Assembly: GCA_012797215.1 (NCBI GenBank)
Contig: JAAZPN010000297.1
Location: forward strand, 1 to 9,963
Length of the DNA: 9,963 nt
Direction of reading: 5' to 3'
Origin: Chloroflexota bacterium
Lineage (GTDB): Bacteria; Chloroflexota; Anaerolineae; Anaerolineales; Anaerolineaceae
Shown: piece by piece, positions 1 through 7,233 of the stretch
Numbering within the stretch: position 1 is the first letter of the stretch
How the letters are laid out: every line of letters begins with the position of its first letter
Notes under the pieces: generated by a model
The model's database searches: none
Seen by the model: the letters and a program-made list of their open reading frames with translations, nothing else
What the model was told of the DNA's origin: nothing
Position numbers and translations under genes: made by a program

Positions 1-1620
1 CAGGGTATCCTGGTCGGCTACCAAAGCCATTGCTTCCAAAAAGCTGGGCAGCTCCTCATATTCCAAAATGACCTGGCGCAGTTCCAGCACATTCTCCCAG
101 CGGTCCTGCCCTTCTTCGCTGCGGTCGTGAATGTAATCATGGAAGCCGGTATCTTCCAGCACGCGGTCAAACAGTGAGGCGGGCGGATTGGCAGCCGCGA
201 ATTGCCGCCAGAACAAGAGTTTTTTGCCGAACTGTTCCAGGCGCAAGCCTTCTTTGCCAAGCTGCTCCAGAGCTGCCTGGCCTGTCGGCTCGGCAATGCG
301 ACAAACCGCCTCGCCCAGCGTCAGACCGGAAGCGCGGGCAAATTCCTCCAGCTTTTCCAGCCTCTCCCCGCCGATGCCGCGCGGGGGCAGATTAATCACC
401 CGCCGCAAGCTAATTTCATCTTTGGGGTTGTGAATCAAGCGCAGAAAAGCAATCACATCCTTCACTTCGCGCCGCCCATAGAAACGCTGCGCGCCAACCA
501 ACCGGTAACTGATGCCCTCCCGCCGAAAGCATTCTTCCAGCAGGCGCGACTGGGCATTGGTGCGATACATCACCGCGAAGGAACTGGGATTAAGGTTGCG
601 CGAGCGGATGCCGGTTTTTATCGCATCCACAACAAATTCCGCCTCTTCTTTGTCATCCGCTGCCGCGAATAGTTTTATTTTTTCGCCCTGTTTTTGTTCA
701 GTAAAGAGTTTTTTGTGGGTGCGGTTCGCGTTTCGGTCAATCACCGCCATCGCGCCGTCCAGGATGCGCTGCGTGGAGCGGTAATTTTGCTCCAGGAGGA
801 TGGTCTGGGCGTTCTTGAAGTCCGTCTGAAAACGTTGGATGTTGCGGTAGTCCGCTCCGCGCCAGCGATAAATGGATTGGTCTTCGTCGCCTACCACATA
901 CAGATTGCCGTGGTCCTGCGCCAGGCTGCGCAAAATGGCATATTGGGAGAGGTTCGTATCCTGAAACTCATCCACCAGAATGTGTTCAAATTTGTGCGCC
1001 CAGGTGCTGCGCGTCTGTGGATAAGCGCTCATGATTTGGTAGGTGTACACCAGCATGTCATCAAAGTCCATGGCGTTGTTGCGGATTAAAAGCTGCTGGT
1101 AGCGCAAATAAAACTGGCGCACTTTTTCATCCCGGAAGTTCTGGATGGGATAATCTTCAGGCGTAATCAGGTCATTCTTGGCTCTGGAAACGGCATCCAG
1201 TATTGATTCAGCCCGGAATAGTTTTTCGTCCACGCCAGCTTCGCGGATAACTTCCTTCATCAGCGCTACCTGGTCGTCCGCGTCGAAGATAACAAAATCC
1301 TTGCTAAGGGGCAGCAAATCCGCTTCCCTGCGCAGGATGCGCCCGCAAACCGCGTGGAAAGTTCCCAGCCAGATACCCTGGGCAGCCGCGCCCAGGATTT
1401 TTTCCACGCGCGCCGCCATTTCCTTGGCGGCTTTGTTGGTAAAGGTCACCGCGAGGATGTGATAAGGCGGAACGCGCATAACGCCAATCAAGTACGCGAT
1501 GCGATAGGTCAGCACGCGCGTCTTTCCGGAGCCCGGACCTGCCAGTACCAGAGTTGGTCCGGCTGGGGAAGCCACGGCGCGCTGCTGCTGAGGGTTGAGC
1601 AGTTCAAGCAAGTCGTCCAT
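1..1620 (-). CDS. uvrD: UvrD/PcrA-type superfamily 1A DNA helicase, C-terminus cut by window edge
   Basis: ATP-dependent 3'-5' DNA helicase of the UvrD/PcrA family, which acts in nucleotide excision repair, mismatch repair or removal of stalled complexes. Reading leftward from the ATG at 1618-1620, the frame stays open for 540 codons to the window edge. Visible motifs in order: Q-motif region NPQQQRAV (9-16), Walker A GPGSGKT (28-34), motif Ia AVTFTNKAAKEM (57-68), Ib GTFHAVCGRIL (from 85), MDFDDML (183-189), motif II ILVDEFQDTN (213-222), motif III GDEDQSIYRWRGA (243-255), motif IV LEQNYRST (275-282), and AVMYRTNAQSR (348-358). Family members run to about 650-780 residues, so domain 2B's remainder, motifs V and VI and the C-tail are off the left edge. 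The gene starts 29 bases after chrA and has no clear Shine-Dalgarno; a TAAAAT hexamer sits 9 bases before the ATG (complement of 1630-1635). UvrD and PcrA cannot be told apart here. Confidence 0.95.
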   Translation of the reverse strand, partial: MDDLLELLNPQQQRAVASPAGPTLVLAGPGSGKTRVLTYRIAYLIGVMRVPPYHILAVTFTNKAAKEMAARVEKILGAAAQGIWLGTFHAVCGRILRREADLLPLSKDFVIFDADDQVALMKEVIREAGVDEKLFRAESILDAVSRAKNDLITPEDYPIQNFRDEKVRQFYLRYQQLLIRNNAMDFDDMLVYTYQIMSAYPQTRSTWAHKFEHILVDEFQDTNLSQYAILRSLAQDHGNLYVVGDEDQSIYRWRGADYRNIQRFQTDFKNAQTILLEQNYRSTQRILDGAMAVIDRNANRTHKKLFTEQKQGEKIKLFAAADDKEEAEFVVDAIKTGIRSRNLNPSSFAVMYRTNAQSRLLEECFRREGISYRLVGAQRFYGRREVKDVIAFLRLIHNPKDEISLRRVINLPPRGIGGERLEKLEEFARASGLTLGEAVCRIAEPTGQAALEQLGKEGLRLEQFGKKLLFWRQFAAANPPASLFDRVLEDTGFHDYIHDRSEEGQDRWENVLELRQVILEYEELPSFLEAMALVADQDTL

Positions 1621-1649
1621 AGACAGAGGATTTTACCGCAGGATGGTTC

Positions 1650-2828
1650 TTAAAAGAGCAGCGCTTTGGCCAGGCCAATAAGAATGCCCGCCAGCACCAG
1701 CCAGTAGGGCGTGAGTTTGAGCAGAAATAAACCCGCCAGGCCCGCTGCCAGGAGGAGAGCGGTCCAAACATCTACCACGGCGTTTTTCGCCATCGTGACC
1801 GCGATAGTGATGATTAGTGCCACCACGCCGGCATTCACCCCTTCCAGAACAGCCTTAGCGACATGAGAATTGGCCAATCGCTTCATCAACGGACCCATTG
1901 CCGCCACGATGATAAAGGACGGCAAAAAGACGCCAATAGTGGAGGCAAACGCGCCGGGCAACCCTCCAACCATGTACCCGATGAAAGTTACCGCGGAAGT
2001 TACGGGGCCGGGCGTCATCTGCCCGACCGCGATGGCGTCGATAAGCTGCTGTTGGGTCATCCAACCAAAGCGGTCGACGATATCAGCGCGGATAAGTGGG
2101 AATAACACCAACGCGGAGCCAAAAAGGACGGCGCCCGTGCGCAAAAAGTAAAGGAATAACTGGACCACGCGGGATTTAAGCCAATCCGGACTCTGCTGCA
2201 CAATACGCAGGAGCAGCGGAAATGGGAAGAAAGCCAGCACAAGCGCGGGCGCTTTGGGCGGGCGCTTCAACAGGTCAAGCAGAACGTACCCCAACAAACC
2301 TGCCGCAAAGAGAATAATCACTTCGTTCACGCCCAACAGAGACGCGCCAAACGCCAGCCCAAAGATAAGCCAGGTCTGCCAGGTTTTCAGGCAGCTTTTG
2401 CCAAGGTTCCAAAGCGTGTTGATTACAATCGCAAGCACCAGAGGATTCAACGCGTAAAAGATGGCATCCACCTGCGGCAGCGCGCCGTAACGCGTGTAGG
2501 CCCAGGCGAGCGAAACGGTGGCGATGAAAGACGGCAGAATAAAACTTGCCCCGGCTGCCAGTAGCCCGGGAAAGCCAGCTTGCAAATAACCAATATGCAG
2601 CGCTAATTCGGTGGCGTTCGGCCCGGGCACCAAATGCGTCGCTGCCAGCAGTTCCAAAAAATGTTCTCCCGTCAGCCACTTGCGTTTGCGAACAACTTCG
2701 CTTTCCATCATGGCAATATGGGCGGTGGGAGAACCAAAACTGGTCGCGCCGATTTGCAGGAAGACCCTGATAAGGTCTTTTAGTCTGGCTTTTTGCTCTG
2801 GGGGAAGTTTAGGCGCCTCTAACTTCAT
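1650..2828 (-). CDS. chrA: Two-domain ChrA-family chromate transporter
   Basis: Inner-membrane transporter of the CHR superfamily. Characterised long-chain ChrA proteins export chromate and give Cr(VI) resistance; the actual substrate here is untested. The 392 residues contain the two homologous halves of the long form. The N-terminal half has FGSPTAHIAMM (31-41), KWL (50-52), LVPGPNATEL (66-75) and FILPSF (96-101). The C-terminal half has LFGSALVLFPL (235-245), GWMTQQQLIDAIAVGQMTPGPV (255-276), FIGYMVGG and FLPSFI. Roughly ten hydrophobic segments are visible. The first signature reads FGSP where I expect FGGP, a mild change. The ATG overlaps the holB stop (ATGA, 2825-2828), implying translational coupling. 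An AGGGGAG ribosome site lies 4 bases upstream, inside holB. Its placement between holB and a helicase gene is unusual for chrA, which often has its own regulator or sits near resistance genes. Confidence 0.93.
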   Translation of the reverse strand: MKLEAPKLPPEQKARLKDLIRVFLQIGATSFGSPTAHIAMMESEVVRKRKWLTGEHFLELLAATHLVPGPNATELALHIGYLQAGFPGLLAAGASFILPSFIATVSLAWAYTRYGALPQVDAIFYALNPLVLAIVINTLWNLGKSCLKTWQTWLIFGLAFGASLLGVNEVIILFAAGLLGYVLLDLLKRPPKAPALVLAFFPFPLLLRIVQQSPDWLKSRVVQLFLYFLRTGAVLFGSALVLFPLIRADIVDRFGWMTQQQLIDAIAVGQMTPGPVTSAVTFIGYMVGGLPGAFASTIGVFLPSFIIVAAMGPLMKRLANSHVAKAVLEGVNAGVVALIITIAVTMAKNAVVDVWTALLLAAGLAGLFLLKLTPYWLVLAGILIGLAKALLF

Positions 2829-3844
2829 TTAGCTCCCCTGTCGGATTTAAAGATTGGGAGCCTCAGCAGCAGATGTTCAAGGATAAGGCGCGGGTTCACG
2901 TAAGCGTCCAATCTGGTCAGCGCTTTCTCGTGTGCTTCCAAGATTAATTCAATGCGCGCAAGGTCCATCTGCTCCGCGATTTTCCGCAGAAAAGCTTGTC
3001 GTTCCTGGTTCACCAGCGGCATTTCCGCGCCGCTGCGAGCTATCAACACATCCCGCCAGAAAGTTAGCCACGCGGAAATAAGCTGGCCTACCAACTCGCG
3101 CTGACCGCCTTTGCTTCTTTGCAAACTCTCCACGTACTGAAAGCGCTGCCGCCTGGTTGAACCAAGCAGTTCTTCCAGTCGGTCCAGAGCGTCTTGATAC
3201 GCGTCGAGCAGTTCCGGGTTCTGATCAAAGCGGACTGCCGCCCCAACCCTGCCAGAAGACAAATGCGCCAAAAGCGCAGCGCGGTCCGCCGGCACTTGCA
3301 GTCTTTGCTCCAGCCAGCCGCTTGCCTTTTCCAGCGGAAGCGGCCGCAAGCGGATAATCTGGCAGCGTGAGGCAATTGTCGGCAGCAAGTTTTCTTCCGC
3401 GTCGGCTGTCAGCACCATCACCGCGCGAGCGGGCGGTTCCTCGAGAGATTTCAGGAGTGCGTTGGATGCCGCGGCAGTAGCCCGCTGGAAATCCAAAAGG
3501 AGTACCACGCGGTATTTTGCCTGGTACGGCGCGAGCGCAAGCGTCTGCTGCACAGCCCGAATCTGGTCAATGCGCAAATCCTGGTGCCCTTCCTCTGGCG
3601 CCAGCACGGTCAGATCCGGAAAGTTTTGGGCATCAATCTGTCGGCATGCCGCGCAAACGCCGCAAAACTCGCCTGGCGCGGGGGGATTTTGGCAATTCAG
3701 GGCTTTGATAAACGCCAGGGCAAGCGTGCGCCTGCCAATCCCCTGTGGACCCGTGAGTAAATAGGCGTGCCGAAGCTTGTCGGGGTTCGTGTGTTCCTTT
3801 AAGAACGCGAGGGCGGTCTCGTGACCGCAAATATTCCATCCCAT
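2825..3844 (-). CDS. holB: DNA polymerase III subunit delta-prime
   Basis: Clamp-loader subunit that helps load the sliding clamp onto primed DNA at the replication fork. The 339 residues match the usual delta-prime length of about 330. Domain I contains LLTGPQGIGRRTLA (29-42), a degenerate P-loop with Arg at the usual Walker A Lys position, which is normal for a non-ATPase delta-prime. It also has a zinc module, C51-x9-C61-x2-C64-x2-C67, then SNALLKSLEEPP (127-138) and the SRC arginine-finger motif (159-161). The C-terminal helical part, about 200-330, is the oligomerisation collar. The Cys module and SRC argue against delta (HolA); the short length and absence of a long C-terminal extension argue against DnaX. 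The gene opens a minus-strand run with chrA and uvrD. No Shine-Dalgarno precedes the ATG at 3842-3844, but an extended -10 box ends 6 bases upstream, which suggests a leaderless or near-leaderless transcript. Confidence 0.93.
   Translation of the reverse strand: MGWNICGHETALAFLKEHTNPDKLRHAYLLTGPQGIGRRTLALAFIKALNCQNPPAPGEFCGVCAACRQIDAQNFPDLTVLAPEEGHQDLRIDQIRAVQQTLALAPYQAKYRVVLLLDFQRATAAASNALLKSLEEPPARAVMVLTADAEENLLPTIASRCQIIRLRPLPLEKASGWLEQRLQVPADRAALLAHLSSGRVGAAVRFDQNPELLDAYQDALDRLEELLGSTRRQRFQYVESLQRSKGGQRELVGQLISAWLTFWRDVLIARSGAEMPLVNQERQAFLRKIAEQMDLARIELILEAHEKALTRLDAYVNPRLILEHLLLRLPIFKSDRGAK
2833..2839 (-). promoter_or_regulatory. Ribosome binding site of chrA inside holB
   Basis: Read on the minus strand, AGGGGAG lies 4 bases before the chrA ATG and within the last codons of holB. 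With the ATGA stop/start overlap it supports the chosen chrA start and coupled translation. Confidence 0.6.
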
Positions 3845-3850
3845 TTCGTA

Positions 3851-3859
3851 ATTTTAACA
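3851..3859 (-). promoter_or_regulatory. Extended -10 promoter element of the holB-chrA-uvrD run
   Basis: On the minus strand this reads TGTTAAAAT, an extended -10 (TGn plus TAAAAT, five of six to TATAAT). The hexamer (3851-3856) ends 6 bases before the holB ATG, so a transcript starting about 7 bases downstream would begin at or next to the start codon. The best -35 candidate is weak: TTATCA (complement of 3876-3881) at 19-base spacing. Inferred from sequence only. Confidence 0.45.
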
Positions 3860-3923
3860 CAGGGCGCCCGGGCAGTGATAAACTTCAGCAGTTATCCCAC
3901 CTGCGCCCGCTGCTGGAAAAGCC

Positions 3924-3932
3924 TGATAAAAT
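3924..3932 (+). promoter_or_regulatory. Candidate extended -10 upstream of the P-type ATPase
   Basis: TGATAAAAT fits the same TGnTAAAAT pattern seen before holB and the MFS gene. No convincing -35 hexamer lies at 16-19 bases upstream. It would give a leader of about 70 bases before the ATG at 4013. It competes with the TATAAT at 3964 as the main promoter. Confidence 0.35.
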
Positions 3933-3963
3933 AACAGGCCAAAAGCACATCCCGCGTATAGAA

Positions 3964-3969
3964 TATAAT
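3964..3969 (+). promoter_or_regulatory. Candidate -10 box (TATAAT) of the P-type ATPase
   Basis: A perfect TATAAT consensus, giving a leader of roughly 35 bases before the ATG at 4013. The -35 region at 3941-3946 (AAAAGC) is poor. The upstream in-frame ATG at 3968 overlaps this box, which speaks against its use as the start codon. Confidence 0.45.
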
Positions 3970-4000
3970 GGTTGGGACTGCCTGCGGGCACATTGATCAC

Positions 4001-4005
4001 GGAGG
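4001..4005 (+). promoter_or_regulatory. Ribosome binding site deciding the ATPase start
   Basis: GGAGG lies 7 bases before the ATG at 4013. The longer frame opening at ATG 3968 has no such site and would add 15 residues (containing Cys, His and Gly) with no family similarity. The start at 4013 is therefore preferred. Confidence 0.8.
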
Positions 4006-4012
4006 TTTACAC

Positions 4013-6865
4013 ATGAGTGAGAACTTAACTAGCACCCCTGGGGGAGAGCTCAATCCGGTCAGTATTTCCTGGCACGCGATGGACGCGCCTGAAGTACTCA
4101 GCGCGCTGAACGTCCCGCCGGAAGCCGGACTGACAAGTGAGGAAGCGCAGAATCGCCTCGCGCAGTACGGCCCAAATGAGCTGCAGGAGAAAAAACGCAC
4201 TTCATTCCTGCAGATGCTTTGGGCGCAGATTAACAGCTTTGTTATCTGGCTGCTGATTGGCGCCGCGCTTATTTCAGCGCTGCTGGGCGATTACGTGGAA
4301 GCCGGAGCAATTCTGTTGATTGTGGTCTTGAACGCGATTATGGGCATCATCCAGGAATCGCGCGCGGAACAATCGCTGGCGGCGCTTAAAAAGTTGGCCG
4401 CGCCGGAAGCCCAGGTGCTACGCGATGGGCACCGCGTTTCTCTGCCAGCCCCAAAGCTGGTACCCGGAGATATTGTCTTCATCGAAGCTGGCAATTACAT
4501 CCCTGCGGATATCCGGCTGCTGGAAGCCGTCAACCTGAGCATCGAGGAAGCCTCGCTCACCGGTGAGTCTGTGCCAGCCAAGAAGAACGCGGAAGGAGCG
4601 CTCGAAGCAGATATCCCGATTGGCGACCGTGAAAACAGCGCCTTCATGGGCACGCTGGTCACTTACGGACGCGGCAAAGCAGTGGTAACCAGCACCGGCA
4701 TGAACACCCAGCTCGGCTTGATTGCCAGCATGCTGCAGACCGTGGAAGAAGAACAGACACCTTTGATGAAACGCCTGGACCAGTTAGGAAAAACGCTGGG
4801 CATCGGCGCGATTGTAGTGTGCGTGCTGGTCTTCATCATCGGCGGCGCGCGTTTGATGCTTGGCCCCGAACACATATCCTTCAACAATCCCGATTTCATC
4901 ACGGAGATGGTTAATCTGTTTATGATCGCGGTTTCACTTGCCATCGCGGCGGTGCCGGAAGGCTTGCCCGCGGTTGTTACCATCAGTCTGGCAGGCGGCA
5001 TGCGCGAAATGGTCAGCCGTCACGCGCTTATCCGCAAGCTTTCCTCCGTTGAGACCCTCGGTTCTGTTACTGTGATTTGCTCGGATAAGACCGGCACCCT
5101 GACCCAAAATCAGATGACCGTTACCCGCCTGTGGACTGATAGTAAATCGTTCACGATTACCGGCAGCGGCTACAACCCGGTGGGGGACTTCTTGCTGGAC
5201 GATGAGAAAGTGGACCTCCAGGCTTATCCGGCGGCGCGCACCGCGCTCTGGATCGGGACGCTGAATAACGACGCCCAGCTCGAGGCGACCGGCGAAAGCG
5301 AAGGCAAAACCACCTACCGCATGGTGGGTGACCCCACCGAAGGCTCCATCCTGGTGGCCGCCCACAAGGCCGGCGCGAGCTCGCGCCAGCTCAACGAAGC
5401 TTTCCCGCGCTTGCAGGAAATCCCGTTTGACTCCGACCGCAAACGCATGGTCACCATCAACGGTCTGCGCAATCCAAGCGGAGAGGATATCTCCCCCTTT
5501 GAGCAGTCTGACCAGAACAAGTGGCATGTCATCGCGATTAAGGGTGCTCCGGACGTGGTGCTGAAGCTATGCTCGTACAAGATTCGCGTCGACAACAGCC
5601 ACGAGCCCCTCACCGAAGCTTCCCGCCAGGAAATTCTGGAAGCCAACGACGCCATGACCCGCGACGCCTTGCGCGTGTTGGGCGTGGCTTACCGGTTGGT
5701 GCCCGAAATGCCCACCGATACCAGCCCCGAAGCGCTTGAGCAGGAACTGGTGTTCATCGGCCTGATTGGCATGATTGACCCAGCTCGGGTGGAAGTCAAA
5801 CCCGCGCTCGCTGAAGCCAGAACTGCCGGCATCCGCACCGTAATGATAACCGGCGACTACCCCAACACCGCCAAAGCAATCGCGGAGGAAATTGGTCTGC
5901 TCCAACCCGGGCATAGGGTGATGACTGGCGCGGAACTGGACGTCATCAGCGCCGAGGACATGCGTGAAGCAGTGAAAATCACGGATGTCTACGCGCGCGT
6001 GAGCCCGGAACACAAGATGAAAATTGTGGACGCGCTGCGCGATAACCATGAAGTGGTTGCGATGACCGGCGACGGCGTGAATGACGCGCCAGCCATCAAG
6101 ATGGCGGATATCGGCATCGCGATGGGTATCACCGGCACGGATGTGGCCAAAGAAACCGCGGATATGGTGCTGACGGATGATAACTACGCCTCCATCGTTT
6201 CGGCAGTGGAACAGGGACGGGTCATTTACAGCAACATCCGCAAGTTCGTGTACTATCTCGTCTCTTGCAATATGGCCGAGATTATGATCATCTTCCTGGG
6301 CACCTTGTTCGGTTGGCCGCCCATCCTGACAGCTATCCAGCTCTTGTGGTTGAACCTGGTGACGGACGGCGCTCCAGCGCTCGCGCTCGGATCAGAGAAG
6401 GGCGACCCGGATATCATGCTCTTCCCCCCACGCCCGACCGATGAGCCAATTATCAATAGGTTCATGCTGCGCGGTATTATCGTCCAGACCATCGCGATTA
6501 CAGCCTCAACCTTGGGCGCGTTCGCGCTTGGCAACAGCGTAAGCCTTGAGCTTGGTGAAACGATGGCATTCGTGACGCTTTCCGTCAGCGAACTGCTGCG
6601 CGCGTTCACCGCCCGTTCGGAGTACTACCCGCTGACCAAGATTGGTATCTTCAGCAACAAAGGCATGAACATTGCGGTGCTGGCATCGCTCGCGCTTATC
6701 TTTGCGGTGGTGTATGTGCCCTTCCTGCAGCCAATCTTCAATACCAGCTCAATTGACCTCGGCCACTGGCTGATGATGCTGCCGCTGATTGTCATTCCTT
6801 CCATTGCAGCCGAAGTGATGAAAGCCATTCAGTTCAAGCGGATGACAAAAGCAAACGCCAATTAA
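4013..6865 (+). CDS. P-type IIA cation-transporting ATPase (SERCA/PMR1/PacL type, probably Ca2+)
   Basis: Membrane pump that uses an aspartyl-phosphate cycle to move cations, most likely Ca2+ export from the cytoplasm. The product has 950 residues. Order of parts: cation-ATPase N domain (about 19-75), TM1 and TM2 (75-118), actuator domain with TGES (183-186), TM4 with PEGLP (315-319), phosphorylation motif DKTGT (D358), nucleotide domain with KGAP (510-513), MITGD, and hinge TGDGVND (685-691). TM5 has N753 and E756, TM6 has N781, T784 and D785, and TM8 has E860. By family alignment from memory these match SERCA E309, N768, E771, N796, T799, D800 and E908, so the side-chain ligands of both Ca2+ sites are kept. 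This argues against the one-site PMR1 type, the Na+/K+ pump and proton pumps, though the ion remains untested. The gene is monocistronic: own promoter region and ribosome site upstream, strong terminator 16 bases downstream. It diverges from holB. Confidence 0.95.
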   Translation: MSENLTSTPGGELNPVSISWHAMDAPEVLSALNVPPEAGLTSEEAQNRLAQYGPNELQEKKRTSFLQMLWAQINSFVIWLLIGAALISALLGDYVEAGAILLIVVLNAIMGIIQESRAEQSLAALKKLAAPEAQVLRDGHRVSLPAPKLVPGDIVFIEAGNYIPADIRLLEAVNLSIEEASLTGESVPAKKNAEGALEADIPIGDRENSAFMGTLVTYGRGKAVVTSTGMNTQLGLIASMLQTVEEEQTPLMKRLDQLGKTLGIGAIVVCVLVFIIGGARLMLGPEHISFNNPDFITEMVNLFMIAVSLAIAAVPEGLPAVVTISLAGGMREMVSRHALIRKLSSVETLGSVTVICSDKTGTLTQNQMTVTRLWTDSKSFTITGSGYNPVGDFLLDDEKVDLQAYPAARTALWIGTLNNDAQLEATGESEGKTTYRMVGDPTEGSILVAAHKAGASSRQLNEAFPRLQEIPFDSDRKRMVTINGLRNPSGEDISPFEQSDQNKWHVIAIKGAPDVVLKLCSYKIRVDNSHEPLTEASRQEILEANDAMTRDALRVLGVAYRLVPEMPTDTSPEALEQELVFIGLIGMIDPARVEVKPALAEARTAGIRTVMITGDYPNTAKAIAEEIGLLQPGHRVMTGAELDVISAEDMREAVKITDVYARVSPEHKMKIVDALRDNHEVVAMTGDGVNDAPAIKMADIGIAMGITGTDVAKETADMVLTDDNYASIVSAVEQGRVIYSNIRKFVYYLVSCNMAEIMIIFLGTLFGWPPILTAIQLLWLNLVTDGAPALALGSEKGDPDIMLFPPRPTDEPIINRFMLRGIIVQTIAITASTLGAFALGNSVSLELGETMAFVTLSVSELLRAFTARSEYYPLTKIGIFSNKGMNIAVLASLALIFAVVYVPFLQPIFNTSSIDLGHWLMMLPLIVIPSIAAEVMKAIQFKRMTKANAN

Positions 6866-6881
6866 TTGGCTGCGTGATATT

Positions 6882-6913
6882 AAGAACCTCCCTGCGGGGA
6901 GGTTCTTTTTTTT
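6882..6913 (+). terminator. Rho-independent terminator of the P-type ATPase
   Basis: An 11-bp perfect stem (6882-6892 with 6897-6907) is capped by a four-base TGCG loop. A run of eight T (6906-6913) forms the end of the stem and its tail. A C-UGCG-G cap fits the stable UNCG tetraloop class. It begins 16 bases after the ATPase stop codon. Confidence 0.92.
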
Positions 6914-6933
6914 CCATAAGCGGTGCAAATGCT

Positions 6934-7009
6934 GGGCTTGCATTTCTGAGCGAAGCCAAGAATCTTGTCAAATTATCAGCGAGATCCTTCGCTGACGCTC
7001 AGGATGACC
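6934..7009. repeat. REP-like palindromic repeat, copy 1
   Basis: The left arm contains CTGAGCGAAGCCAAGAATCT (6945-6964). The right arm, GATCCTTCGCTGACGCTCAG (6983-7002), is its imperfect inverse complement, so the element can fold into a long hairpin with a loop of roughly 18 bases. It starts with GGGCTTG, as copy 2 does. It carries no coding potential. Similar TGAGCGAAG palindromes are dispersed in many bacterial genomes as far as I recall; copy number here is unknown. Confidence 0.75.
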
Positions 7010-7032
7010 AATAGAGTGAACAACCCATCCCA

Positions 7033-7107
7033 GGGCTTGTCATGCTGAGCGAAGCGAAGAATCCCATCGTACGCACAACTAGGATCCCGCTGGCACACAG
7101 GAGGGCA
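7033..7107. repeat. REP-like palindromic repeat, copy 2 with decayed right arm
   Basis: It starts with GGGCTTG and continues with GCTGAGCGAAGCGAAGAATC (7044-7063), matching the left arm of copy 1 with a one-base indel and few substitutions. The right arm, 7083-7107, aligns with 6983-7008 after a two-base gap, with about 19 of 24 positions equal by my hand count (shared blocks GATCC, CGCTG and CAGGA). The two copies start 99 bases apart and have nearly equal length, which supports calling both full elements. Confidence 0.6.
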
Positions 7108-7143
7108 GGTTGCTCAGGCAAGAAAAGACGAACTCCAAAAGAT

Positions 7144-7172
7144 GTGACACTCTGCTGTGAGTCTGATAAAAT
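7144..7172 (+). promoter_or_regulatory. Promoter of the MFS-galE operon
   Basis: The -35 is GTGACA (7144-7149), five of six to TTGACA. After a 17-base spacer comes TAAAAT (7167-7172), preceded by TG at 7164-7165, giving an extended -10. Initiation would fall near 7179, leaving a leader of about 55 bases. This is the best-formed promoter in the window and lies just after repeat copy 2. Confidence 0.65.
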
Positions 7173-7220
7173 CAAGCTTGCGATTATTCTGAAAATCATT
7201 TAGAAAATATTACAGCAATC

Positions 7221-7226
7221 AAAGGA
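7221..7226 (+). promoter_or_regulatory. Ribosome binding site of the MFS transporter
   Basis: AAAGGA lies 7 bases before the ATG at 7234 and supports that start; the characteristic N-terminal WYFYDFGNSAYA motif follows 21 residues in. Confidence 0.6.
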
Positions 7227-7233
7227 TCTCTTC

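Noticed and set aside
202..1653. Several plus-strand open frames across the left 1.6 kb
   Set aside because: They lie antisense to the continuous helicase frame, which carries all expected SF1 motifs up to the edge.
3719..3760. Arg in place of the Walker A Lys in HolB, first read as a damaged gene
   Set aside because: Delta-prime subunits commonly have a degenerate P-loop and do not hydrolyse ATP; the zinc Cys set and SRC motif are intact.
3968..4012. In-frame upstream ATG adding 15 residues to the P-type ATPase
   Set aside because: It overlaps the TATAAT -10 box and lacks a ribosome site, whereas GGAGG sits 7 bases before the ATG at 4013.
4934..6049. Long antisense frames inside the P-type ATPase gene
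   Set aside because: These are GC-rich shadow frames opposite a gene with complete motifs; no family features or ribosome sites are visible.
6934..7107. CRISPR array or tRNA-like structure in the repeat region
   Set aside because: Only two copies exist, each is a long palindrome with internal spacing of its own, and there are no regular repeat-spacer units, cas genes or cloverleaf features.
6999..7199. Minus-strand open frame of 66 codons in the ATPase-MFS gap
   Set aside because: It runs through the palindromic repeats and the MFS promoter and has no recognisable motif; an accidental frame is more likely.
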